From contig DAITPA010000017.1 of the NCBI GenBank assembly GCA_036833805.1, positions 1 through 32,708 on the forward strand: 32,708 bases of DNA. Direction: 5' to 3'. A program made the position numbers and the translations under genes. The notes beneath the pieces are model-generated. The model was given only the letters and a program-made list of their open reading frames with translations. It ran no database searches and was not told the DNA's origin. Shown piece after piece: positions 17,561 to 26,042 of the stretch (position 1 is its first letter; the number at the start of each line of letters is the position of its first letter). Origin of the DNA: PALSA-1196 sp036833805. Lineage in GTDB: Bacteria > Pseudomonadota > Gammaproteobacteria > Steroidobacterales > Steroidobacteraceae.

Positions 17561-18307
17561 TTACTTGCGCAGCGCCGCGGCCGGCGCGGTCGCCGGACGT
17601 GTGCCACCCATGTCGTTGCTGCCGACACGCGCACCGCCGACGAGATACGCATGCAGATCGGCGGCGAAGTTACGCAGCGATTCCTGCAGGTTCTTGTTGC
17701 GGCTCAGGAGCCAGTTGTAGCCCATGACCGCCGGCACCGCGACCGCAAGGCCCAACGCCGTCATGATGAGCGCTTCACCGACGGGTCCTGCGACACGGTC
17801 GATACTTGCCTGGCCCGCGATACCAATCGACACGAGCGCGTTCAATATGCCCCAGACGGTGCCGAAGAGTCCGACGAACGGTGACACCGAGCCGACGGTT
17901 GCAAGAAATGCCAGACCCGTTTGCAGTTTGCCATTCACGTGTTCGACCGAGCGTTGCAGCGACATGGTGATCCATTCGTGCAGATCAATGCGGTCGGTCA
18001 AGCGGCCATCGTGGTGCGAGGCCGCACGCAGGCCGTCTTCGGCGATGGCGCGGAAATCATTACCCTTCGGCAGTCGCTCGACGCCGTCTTTGAGCGAGGG
18101 CGCCGACCAGAACTGCTTCTCGACGAGCTTCGACGCGCGCCGCAGCTTGCTCTGATCCCAGACCTTCGTGAGCATGATGTACCACGAGAACAGGGACATC
18201 AGCAGCAGCAGGATGAGCACCCCGCGCGCGATCGGGTCGCCTTGCGCCCAGAGGGCACCGAGGCCGTAAGGATTATCAACTGTTACTGCGGTGGCGTGAG
18301 TTTCCAT
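17561..18307 (-). CDS. exbB: ExbB-family proton channel protein (MotA/TolQ/ExbB)
   Basis: This is the pentameric channel part of the motor that energises TonB. The 248-residue product has an early membrane segment (GVLILLLLMSLFSWYIML), a cytoplasmic loop, and the diagnostic C-terminal pair of membrane segments: ATVGSVSPFVGLFGTVWGIL and VGEALIMTALGLAVAVPAVMGYN. A GAGGAAAAT ribosome site immediately precedes the ATG. An intrinsic terminator lies just upstream, between tonB and this gene, so exbB expression needs readthrough or a promoter inside tonB. The gap to exbD contains a 7-bp inverted repeat. Confidence 0.95.
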   Translation of the reverse strand: METHATAVTVDNPYGLGALWAQGDPIARGVLILLLLMSLFSWYIMLTKVWDQSKLRRASKLVEKQFWSAPSLKDGVERLPKGNDFRAIAEDGLRAASHHDGRLTDRIDLHEWITMSLQRSVEHVNGKLQTGLAFLATVGSVSPFVGLFGTVWGILNALVSIGIAGQASIDRVAGPVGEALIMTALGLAVAVPAVMGYNWLLSRNKNLQESLRNFAADLHAYLVGGARVGSNDMGGTRPATAPAAALRK

Positions 18308-18324
18308 ATTTTCCTCGGATCAAT

Positions 18325-18345
18325 AAAAAGCCGGGCAAACCCGGC
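18325..18345 (-). terminator. Intrinsic terminator between tonB and exbB
   Basis: Read in the direction of transcription the sequence is GCCGGG, loop TTTG, CCCGGC, then TTTTT: a 6-bp all-G/C stem with a four-base loop and a U-run. It starts six bases after the tonB stop and ends 17 bases before the exbB ATG, so it separates tonB from the exbB-exbD-exbD-TPR genes. The plus strand lacks a T-run after the stem, so it works only for the minus-strand genes. Partial termination here would give more tonB than exb mRNA, or exbB has its own start inside tonB. Confidence 0.85.
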
Positions 18346-18351
18346 ATATAT

Positions 18352-18981
18352 TCAATTTTTAAGCTGAAACTTGATTGACATGTTGAAGCAGCCGGTCACG
18401 GGTTTGCCGTCCTCGGTACCCGCTACGTAGCGACCCGCCTTGGCAAGCTTGATCGCGCCCTCATCGAGCCGCGCGCTGCCGGAGGTCTTGGCAATTGTCG
18501 GGTCTTCGGAAAGCTTGCTGGTGGGCGCTACACAGGCGTGCACTATCGCCGACCCTTCTTCACCCAGGCGCATGGATGCCGCCGGGTAGTAGTCGGCTGA
18601 ATTGGGGAAGTTCTTGCCGGTCGTCGGATTGGTCTTGCTCGAGGCGTGCGGCGGCGGCGGCGCCGGTGGCAGGTGCTTGTCCGTCACATCGGTGATCGCC
18701 GTCGATTGGGCGACTTCGACCGGAACGTCGATGTTGATGTCCGGCGGCGGTACCTCCACCGGAGGACGTTCGAATTCGGGCGGCGGCGGCGGTGGCGGCA
18801 GATCGTGCTGCTGCACCTCTTCGATGATGTCACTCTGAATGGGCGGTGCTATCAGCTCGATGGCTTTGCGCGCGAGTCCCGTCGCAAGCCCGTAGGCGAG
18901 CAGCACGTGTAGCACGATAATGACGACTAAAACGATGGCGCGGCGCGAAAGAAACGTAGCGTCTTGTGCGTAAGCGGGCAT
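18352..18981 (-). CDS. tonB: TonB energy transducer
   Basis: TonB couples the ExbB-ExbD proton motor to outer-membrane receptors. The 209-residue product shows an N-terminal membrane anchor (about 15-37, with the conserved histidine H25), a proline-rich periplasmic spacer (LPPPPPPPEFERPP, VEVPPPDI, LPPAPPPPH) and a compact C-terminal domain starting with the YYP motif (131-133). Two cysteines, C150 and C198, may form a periplasmic disulphide. It is the first gene of the minus-strand run. The 242-base gap upstream to ilvD is locally AT-rich just before the ATG (a TTAATAG stretch) but I find no convincing -35, so the promoter is not called. Confidence 0.92.
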   Translation of the reverse strand: MPAYAQDATFLSRRAIVLVVIIVLHVLLAYGLATGLARKAIELIAPPIQSDIIEEVQQHDLPPPPPPPEFERPPVEVPPPDINIDVPVEVAQSTAITDVTDKHLPPAPPPPHASSKTNPTTGKNFPNSADYYPAASMRLGEEGSAIVHACVAPTSKLSEDPTIAKTSGSARLDEGAIKLAKAGRYVAGTEDGKPVTGCFNMSIKFQLKN

Positions 18982-19223
18982 TGTTAAACGTTACTATTAA
19001 TGTGTACGGATAACCGAATCTGAACGCGGACCTGTCCAAGACTCGGACCATTTTCTAATCGCCGTCCCCGAGCCAATGAGCGGGCGGCCTGCTTTCGTCG
19101 TCCCCAGGTCACTTCATCTCTGTGCAGCACGCAGGCAAGCCAGAGCCGTGCCTGCACCGACAGATGGGCGTGAACTTTAACCGCTGCCTCTCGCACTGAC
19201 AACAGCCGTGCGCTCGGTGCGTT

Positions 19224-20927
19224 TCAATCGCCACCGTCGGTGACCGCACCGTATGACGCACTGCCCACGAGCCGCGCGTATTTCGCGAGCACCCCTACCG
19301 TTGCGTACGGTTTGCGCGGTTTCCAGGCGGCACGCCGGCGCTTGAGCTGTGCAGCGCTGATGTCGACTTCTAGGGTGCGCTTGGTGGCGTCAATACTTAC
19401 CCGATCGCCCTCGTTAAGAAGTCCTATAGGTCCGCCGATGGCCGCTTCGGGCGAAATATGTCCGACGACAAAGCCATGACTGCCGCCCGAGAAACGCCCG
19501 TCAGTGATTAGAGCGACCTTGTCGCCAAGACCGCGCCCCACGAGAGCTCCGGTGGGGCTTAGCATTTCGCGCATGCCGGGTCCGCCCTTCGGGCCCTCAT
19601 AGCGGATCACGACGACGTCGCCCGCCTGCACGGCGCCACTGAGAATCGCGGCGGTCGCGCGCTCTTCGCCGTCGAACACGCGCGCGGGCCCTGCGAATGC
19701 AAGGCCCTCTTTGCCGGTGATCTTCGCGACCGCGCCATCCGGTGCGAGGTTTCCGTACATCACGACGAGGTGGCTCGTCTTCTTGAGCGGGTTGCTGATC
19801 GGTCTGATTATGTCCTGGCCGGCCGGGTATGCGCCCACCCTTGCAAGGTTCTGCGCAAGCGTGGCGCCGGTCACGGTCATACATTCACCGTGCAGCAAGT
19901 CCGCATCGAGAAGCGTTTTCATGAGCGGCTGGATGCCGCCGACGGCAATCAGGTCGGACATGAGATAGCGGCCGCTCGGACGTACATCCGCGAGCACCGG
20001 GACGCGTCGTCCGATACGTGTGAAGTCATCAAGACTCAGTCTTACGCGGGCTTCGCGCGCAATGGCAAGTATATGCAGCACCGCGTTGGTAGAGCCACTT
20101 AATGCAATCGTGACAGTGATTGCGTTCTCGAAGGCTTTGCGCGTGAGGATATCCGCCGGACGGATCCCCGCCTGCAGCAGGCGCACGACCGCCTCCCCCG
20201 CCCGGCGGCAGTCGAGCCGCTTGGCCTCGCCGACAGCTTCCTGGGCGGAGCTATCCGGCAGCGACAAACCGAGCGCCTCGATCGCGGAGGCCATGGTATT
20301 GGCGCTGTACATGCCCCCGCAGCTGCCCGGCCCCGGGATCGCGGTCAGCTCCACATCGCGCAGCTGCGCATCGTTGATTTGGCCCGCCGCCCGCGCGCCG
20401 ATGGCCTCAAACACCGTGACGATATCGCGGCGCTGCGCGCCGGGGCGGATGGTGCCGCCATAAACGAACACGCCCGGTCGGTTGAGCCGCGCGATTGCCA
20501 TGGCGCAACCGGGCATGTTCTTGTCGCAGCCGCCTATCGCGACTACACCGTCGAAGCCTTCGGCTGCGACCACGGTCTCGATCGAATCGGCAATGACCTC
20601 GCGCGACACGAGCGAGTAGCGCATCCCGGGCGAGCCCATGGATATGCCGTCGGAGACCGTGATCGTATTGAATAGGACGCTTTTTCCGCCGGCGGCGTCC
20701 ACCCCGGCGCTCGCCTCGTCGGCAAGCTCGCGGATGTGCATGTTGCAGGGGGTGAGTTTCGCCCAGGTGGATGCGACGCCAATCTGTGGCTTGCGAAAAT
20801 CGGCGTCCTCGAACCCCACCGCGCGCAGCATGGCGCGCGCACCGGTTTGCTTGAGGCCATCGACCACCAAGCGTGAGTGCGCGCGGATATCGATTGCAGG
20901 CTGGCTCTTGGTTTTTTTCGCCGTCAT
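19224..20927 (-). CDS. ilvD: Dihydroxy-acid dehydratase
   Basis: IlvD dehydrates 2,3-dihydroxy-isovalerate and -methylvalerate to the keto acids that give valine, leucine and isoleucine. The 567-residue product has the three Fe-S cluster cysteines C61 (TPCNMH), C134 (GGCDKNMPGC) and C203 (GSCGGMYSANTM), the metal-binding DKNMPG segment, and the C-terminal TDGRFSGGSHGFVVGHISPEA block. It is the shorter form of the family. The gene sits 45 bases downstream of a DMT transporter on the same strand, and so outside the divergent ilvC-leu operon that supplies the rest of the pathway. It probably shares a promoter with the transporter. Confidence 0.97.
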   Translation of the reverse strand: MTAKKTKSQPAIDIRAHSRLVVDGLKQTGARAMLRAVGFEDADFRKPQIGVASTWAKLTPCNMHIRELADEASAGVDAAGGKSVLFNTITVSDGISMGSPGMRYSLVSREVIADSIETVVAAEGFDGVVAIGGCDKNMPGCAMAIARLNRPGVFVYGGTIRPGAQRRDIVTVFEAIGARAAGQINDAQLRDVELTAIPGPGSCGGMYSANTMASAIEALGLSLPDSSAQEAVGEAKRLDCRRAGEAVVRLLQAGIRPADILTRKAFENAITVTIALSGSTNAVLHILAIAREARVRLSLDDFTRIGRRVPVLADVRPSGRYLMSDLIAVGGIQPLMKTLLDADLLHGECMTVTGATLAQNLARVGAYPAGQDIIRPISNPLKKTSHLVVMYGNLAPDGAVAKITGKEGLAFAGPARVFDGEERATAAILSGAVQAGDVVVIRYEGPKGGPGMREMLSPTGALVGRGLGDKVALITDGRFSGGSHGFVVGHISPEAAIGGPIGLLNEGDRVSIDATKRTLEVDISAAQLKRRRAAWKPRKPYATVGVLAKYARLVGSASYGAVTDGGD

Positions 20928-20972
20928 GTCATCCGAGCTTCGAGTCGCAGTGCAAGACTACCATCTGCGCGC

Positions 20973-21905
20973 TCATCTGCCTGTATCGACGATCTGCCGC
21001 TCACGCAGTGTAATAATGACGACTCCTGCGAGCGTAATGGCGCCGCCGAGCGCGAGCCGCGCGGTGAGCGTCTCGCCCAAGAACACGACGCTCAACAGTA
21101 CGGAGAAGATCGGCGAGAGTGTCGTCACCGGAGCGACGCTCGTGACCGGATAGCGCTGCACGAGATAGAAGTATCCCGTATGCGCGACGAGGCTTGCGGC
21201 GAGCGCGGTAAAAGCGAGCGCCGCCCAGCCGCTGATGGACACGTGCGCTAGCACTGTAAGATCCGGGCGCTCGAACTCGACCGATAGCACCAGGAGCACC
21301 GGTAAGCTCAACCACGCGATCCACGCTTGCAGTTCAAGAGGCTTGAAACCTTGCAGTTTCTTGATCGCAATGAGTCCCACGCTGCCGACGAACGCGCCGC
21401 CGATGACGAGCGACAGGCTCTGCCACTGCGAGCTCATGCGAGGATCGAAGCCCATGACCAGCACGCCCGCGAACGCCAGGAGGATGCCGGTCCAGCGCCG
21501 CCAGTGCACGACCTCGCCCAAGAGTGCAACCGACAACAGCGTCGTGAACGGGACGCTCAGTTGGCCCGCGATGGCAACGGCCGACACGTTACTCGAGATC
21601 CCGAGACCCCGGAAGCTGAGCGCAAATGACAGCGCGCCGGTAAATATCGCTGCCACCGCAAGTGCCCCCATTTGGCCGCGCTTGACCCGCAGGCGCGGCA
21701 CGAGGAGCACAGCGAGGATGAGGAAGCGCAGGAACGTAAAGAGGATCGGCGGCATTTGCGCAAGCCCGATCTTGCTGACGACGAGGTTGACCCCCCAGAT
21801 GAGCGTGATCCCGAGCAGTAGGGTGAGATCGCGCGGCGCGATCGAATGAATCGCGCGCGCGGGGCGCTTCTGCGCCGGGGTGAGCGACAGCTTCTCGGCG
21901 GGCAC
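20973..21905 (-). CDS. EamA-domain DMT-family transporter
   Basis: This is an inner-membrane permease of the drug/metabolite transporter superfamily; members export amino acids or other small metabolites, but the substrate cannot be read from sequence. The 310-residue product has about ten membrane segments in two EamA repeats: ITLIWGVNLVVSKIGL opens the first, and the second has WAALAFTALAASLVAHTGYFYLVQRYPVTSVAPVTTLSPIF-like spacing ending in VVFLGETLTARLALGGAITLAGVVII. The start is GTG 21905 with a poor ribosome site, so it may begin slightly downstream. Its position before ilvD and opposite the ilv-leu operon suggests, without proving, a link to amino acid export. Confidence 0.85.
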   Translation of the reverse strand: MPAEKLSLTPAQKRPARAIHSIAPRDLTLLLGITLIWGVNLVVSKIGLAQMPPILFTFLRFLILAVLLVPRLRVKRGQMGALAVAAIFTGALSFALSFRGLGISSNVSAVAIAGQLSVPFTTLLSVALLGEVVHWRRWTGILLAFAGVLVMGFDPRMSSQWQSLSLVIGGAFVGSVGLIAIKKLQGFKPLELQAWIAWLSLPVLLVLSVEFERPDLTVLAHVSISGWAALAFTALAASLVAHTGYFYLVQRYPVTSVAPVTTLSPIFSVLLSVVFLGETLTARLALGGAITLAGVVIITLRERQIVDTGR

Positions 21906-21979
21906 GCGATCAGGCTCAAGAGGTGGGTGCGCGAAGCTTAGCGAATCCGCGCCGCTTGCGGGCTAGTCTTTGCACCTAT

Positions 21980-22009
21980 TTGACAAGCGCGCGCCGGTTG
22001 TGATGACAT
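21980..22009 (+). promoter_or_regulatory. Candidate promoter of the ilv-leu operon
   Basis: A perfect -35 box TTGACA (21980-21985) is followed after 18 bases by TGACAT (22004-22009), a weak -10 match that keeps the first T and the last AT. Transcription would begin near 22016, about 50 bases before the leader peptide start. The -35 is convincing and the position relative to the attenuator is right; the -10 is only fair. Confidence 0.45.
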
Positions 22010-22066
22010 CGGGAGAGTTTAGGATTTGGTTCCCGCGCAGCCGTGGCATTCGACGCAAGCGACAAT

Positions 22067-22180
22067 ATGATTCCGAGCGTTCCGGAGGCAACCGGAATTG
22101 TCGGCGTTGTTCTGCTCGTACTGTCCCTCGGGGCGCTCCTTATTGGGAGCGGCCGGCGCGGGGCGCTCGCAAAAGCCTGA
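22067..22180 (+). CDS. ilv-leu operon leader peptide (attenuator)
   Basis: This 37-codon reading frame is the sensing element of a transcription attenuator. Fifteen of its residues are Ile, Val or Leu, including the dense run IVGVVLLVLSLGALLI encoded at 22097-22144, which mixes all three branched-chain amino acids as expected for an operon serving all three. The stop codon (22178-22180) lies 23 bases before the terminator stem. The run ends seven bases before the antiterminator arm at 22151-22163, so a ribosome stalled in it would leave that arm free. The ribosome site is weak (AAGCGA upstream of the ATG). The hydrophobic run could also be read as a small membrane peptide, but the adjacent competing RNA structures make the leader role far more likely. 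Confidence 0.85.
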   Translation: MIPSVPEATGIVGVVLLVLSLGALLIGSGRRGALAKA

Positions 22181-22219
22181 TCAGGCAGACGCGAGAAAAA
22201 GACAAACCCCGCACCGGCC
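22151..22219 (+). promoter_or_regulatory. Antiterminator pairing of the ilv-leu attenuator
   Basis: The segment GGCCGGCGCGGGG (22151-22163) pairs with CCCCGCACCGGCC (22207-22219) by 12 base pairs with one C-A mismatch in the middle. The second segment includes most of the 5' arm of the terminator stem, so the two structures exclude one another. A further small hairpin, CGCTCC (22134-22139) with GGAGCG (22146-22151), lies in the codon run and may act as the protector or pause hairpin. Ribosome stalling at Ile, Val or Leu codons favours the antiterminator; a ribosome reaching the stop codon covers the first arm and allows termination. Confidence 0.85.
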
Positions 22220-22244
22220 ACCGAGCCGCTGCGGGGTTTTTTTT
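22204..22244 (+). terminator. Intrinsic terminator (attenuator) before ilvC
   Basis: AAACCCCGC (22204-22212) pairs with GCGGGGTTT (22231-22239). The inner part adds CGGC (215-218 of 22xxx) with GCCG (225-228) around a six-base loop, and eight consecutive T residues run from 22237 to 22244. It lies 69 bases before the ilvC ATG, with no gene ending ahead of it except the leader peptide, so it can only be a regulatory terminator. Confidence 0.92.
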
Positions 22245-22313
22245 GCACGCCTGTACCGCTGCGGCGGTCACGCGTGTGCTTTGAGAGGTCTAGAGCCAAT
22301 TGGGAGTGTGACG

Positions 22314-23309
22314 ATGCGACTGTACGGGCAAAAAGATGTCGACCGCAAAGCCTTGAAGGGCGCACGGATCGCCGTGCTGGGCTATGGCAGTCAGGGGCGC
22401 GCGCACGCGCTCAATCTCAAGGACAGCGGCTTCGACGTTGTGGTTGGCCTGCGCAAGGGCGGCAAGAGCTGGCTCAAGGCGCGCCGCGACGGGCTTGAAG
22501 TCGCGGCGCCGGTCGCGGCGGTCGCAAATGCGGATCTCGTGGCGATGCTGGTGCCAGACATTGCGCAGAAGGATTTGTACCTCGCGGTGGCTTCACACCT
22601 TAAGAAGGGCGCGACGCTCCTCTTCGCGCACGGCTTCAACATCCATTTCAAGCAGATCCGCCCGCGCAAGGATTTGGATGTCGTATTGATCGCGCCGAAG
22701 GGCCCGGGCGATCTTGTGCGCCGGCAGTATCAGCAAGGCCGCGGCGTGCCGTGCCTGCTTGCCGTATCTAAGGACGCGAGTGGCCACGCCCGCGCCCGTG
22801 CCCTCGCCTATGCGCATGGCATTGGCGGCACGCGCGGCGGCGTGCTCGCTACCACTTTCGCCGAGGAGACCGAAACGGATCTTTTTGGCGAGCAGGCGGT
22901 GCTGTGCGGCGGCGCGACCGAACTCGTCGTACGCGGCTTTGAGACATTGGTCGAGGCGGGCTATCAACCCGAAGTTGCTTACTACGAGTGCATGCATGAG
23001 CTGAAGCTCATCGTCGACCTTTTGCATGAAGGCGGACTTAAGAAGATGCACGAGTTCATTAGCGACACCGCCAAATACGGCGATCTCACGCGCGGCCCGC
23101 GAATCGTGAACGCCCGCGTGAAGAAGGAAATGAAGAAGGTGCTAAAGGAAGTGCAGAGCGGCAAGTTCGCCCGCCAGTGGATCGCCGAGAGCGCCTCCGG
23201 CGGGCGCAAGTTCCGGCGCCTGCTGAAGCAAGATCTCAAACACCCCATCGAGAAGGTCGGCGCCGCGCTGCGCGCGCGCATGCCGTGGCTCAACAATCAG
23301 CGCGCCTGA
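22314..23309 (+). CDS. ilvC: Ketol-acid reductoisomerase, class I
   Basis: IlvC converts acetolactate and acetohydroxybutyrate to dihydroxy acids using NADPH and magnesium. The 331-residue product has the nucleotide-binding GYGSQGRAHALNLKDSG, the cofactor loop VVGLRKGGKSW, the AHGFNIHF histidine motif, and the knotted C-terminal domain with LFGEQAVLCGG and AYYECMHELKLIVDL carrying the metal-binding acidic residues. Length fits the short class I form. The ATG at 22314 has a GGGAGTG ribosome site; the frame can be extended upstream to 22098, but that would run across the attenuator terminator and is rejected. It is the first structural gene of the ilv-leu operon and is followed after 18 bases by the dehydratase gene, with no acetolactate synthase genes between. 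Confidence 0.97.
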   Translation: MRLYGQKDVDRKALKGARIAVLGYGSQGRAHALNLKDSGFDVVVGLRKGGKSWLKARRDGLEVAAPVAAVANADLVAMLVPDIAQKDLYLAVASHLKKGATLLFAHGFNIHFKQIRPRKDLDVVLIAPKGPGDLVRRQYQQGRGVPCLLAVSKDASGHARARALAYAHGIGGTRGGVLATTFAEETETDLFGEQAVLCGGATELVVRGFETLVEAGYQPEVAYYECMHELKLIVDLLHEGGLKKMHEFISDTAKYGDLTRGPRIVNARVKKEMKKVLKEVQSGKFARQWIAESASGGRKFRRLLKQDLKHPIEKVGAALRARMPWLNNQRA

Positions 23310-23327
23310 CAGCGCAAGGCCGATACG

Positions 23328-24419
23328 ATGCCGATAGAAATGCAGGTGAGCGAGCAGACGCCGATGACGGATCGCTGTCTCGGAGGCGTGCACTTCGATG
23401 ACATCGTGGCGGCGCGTCGCTTGCTCGCGAAGTCCCTGACGCCTACTCCACTCGTGACGCACCCGCTCCTGTCGCAGCGGTTGGGGGCCGAGGCGCATGT
23501 GAAGCTTGAGAACACCGTGCCGCTCGGGTCATTCAAGCTGCGCGGCGGACTGCATCTGCTCGCCTCACTGACCGCCGAGCAGCGTGCGCGCGGCCTCGTC
23601 ACCGCGACCCGCGGCAATCATGGGCAGTCGCTCGCCTGCGCGGCGCAGCGTCATGGGGTGCGCTGTGCGGTGTTCGTGCCGCTGGGCAACAACGCTGATA
23701 AGAACGCCGCCATCGCCGCGCTCGGTGCAACAGTGAGCTCTGCCGGCGAGGACTTCGATGCCGCCTGGGAAGCTGCGCTCGCGCACGCCGCACACACCGG
23801 CATGATCGCCGTGCACCCGTCGCGCGAGCCAAAGCTCATGGCGGGCTACGCGACGGTTGCGCTTGAGATGCTTGAGCAGGCGGCGCAGCCGCTCGATGTG
23901 CTGTTCGTGCCCGTCGGCGGCGGTAGTCTCGCGGCGGGAATGGGCCTGGTCTTCAAGGCGCTCTCGCCGCATACGCGACTCATTGGCGTGCAGGCCGCCG
24001 CGGCGCCCGCGCTGGCGCGCGCCTGGCAAAGCGGTGAGATGCGTGAATTCCCGGTGGGCGAGACTCTTGCCGATGGATTGGCCGCGCGCGTGCCTGCGCC
24101 GGAGACGGTCGCGATTCTGCGCGCAGTGCTCGACGACATGGTCGAGGTGAGCGAGGCGCAAATCGCCGACGCGATCCGCTGCTTCGCCGAGACGCTGCAT
24201 CAAATGGCCGAGGGCGCCGGCGCTGCCGCTTTAGCAGGCGCGATGAGCCTGCGGCGGCGCATCCACGGTGAGCGCGTCGGCATCGTGCTCTCCGGCGGCA
24301 ACATCACCTCGTCACAGCTCTCGAAGATCCTGCACGGCGAACTCCTGCCGCACGCGGAGCGCAGCGCATTCCTGGCAGCGCAGCTCGCCGATATGGAATA
24401 CGGCGCGCGTGGCACGTGA
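23328..24419 (+). CDS. Threonine dehydratase-like PLP enzyme without regulatory domain
   Basis: This is a fold-type II PLP enzyme of the threonine/serine dehydratase family; in this operon its expected job is threonine to 2-ketobutyrate, the entry to isoleucine. The 363-residue product has the PLP lysine K70 in GSFKLRGG and the phosphate loop VGGGSLAAGM. It departs from textbook IlvA and TdcB: it has TRGNHGQSLA in place of the usual SAGNHAQGVA, and GGGS in place of the tetraglycine GGGG. It also lacks the C-terminal ACT-like domain through which isoleucine inhibits E. coli IlvA (514 residues). It belongs to a side branch annotated generically as threonine dehydratase, so the true substrate is inferred from context. 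ATG 23328 is used; in-frame ATGs at 23340 and 23364 are possible. Confidence 0.8.
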   Translation: MPIEMQVSEQTPMTDRCLGGVHFDDIVAARRLLAKSLTPTPLVTHPLLSQRLGAEAHVKLENTVPLGSFKLRGGLHLLASLTAEQRARGLVTATRGNHGQSLACAAQRHGVRCAVFVPLGNNADKNAAIAALGATVSSAGEDFDAAWEAALAHAAHTGMIAVHPSREPKLMAGYATVALEMLEQAAQPLDVLFVPVGGGSLAAGMGLVFKALSPHTRLIGVQAAAAPALARAWQSGEMREFPVGETLADGLAARVPAPETVAILRAVLDDMVEVSEAQIADAIRCFAETLHQMAEGAGAAALAGAMSLRRRIHGERVGIVLSGGNITSSQLSKILHGELLPHAERSAFLAAQLADMEYGARGT

Positions 24420-24442
24420 AGGCTTTTACTGAGGATACCCAC

Positions 24443-26023
<1,581 letters not shown>

Positions 26024-26042
26024 ATCTTTTCGAGGAGTCAAC

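Noticed and set aside
18984..19202. 72-codon frame in the tonB-ilvD gap (TTG start)
   Set aside because: There is no ribosome site, no recognisable motif, and the composition looks like shadow coding; the gap is too short to judge by codon bias. Conservation in relatives would change this view.
22175..22186. Perfect palindrome GCCTGATCAGGC over the leader peptide stop codon
   Set aside because: It has no room for a hairpin loop without losing central pairs; noted only as a possible minor element of the attenuator.
22098..22313. N-terminal extension of ilvC by 72 codons
   Set aside because: The frame is open, but it runs through the attenuator terminator, has no ilvC-like sequence before the ATG at 22314, and the ATG has a good ribosome site.
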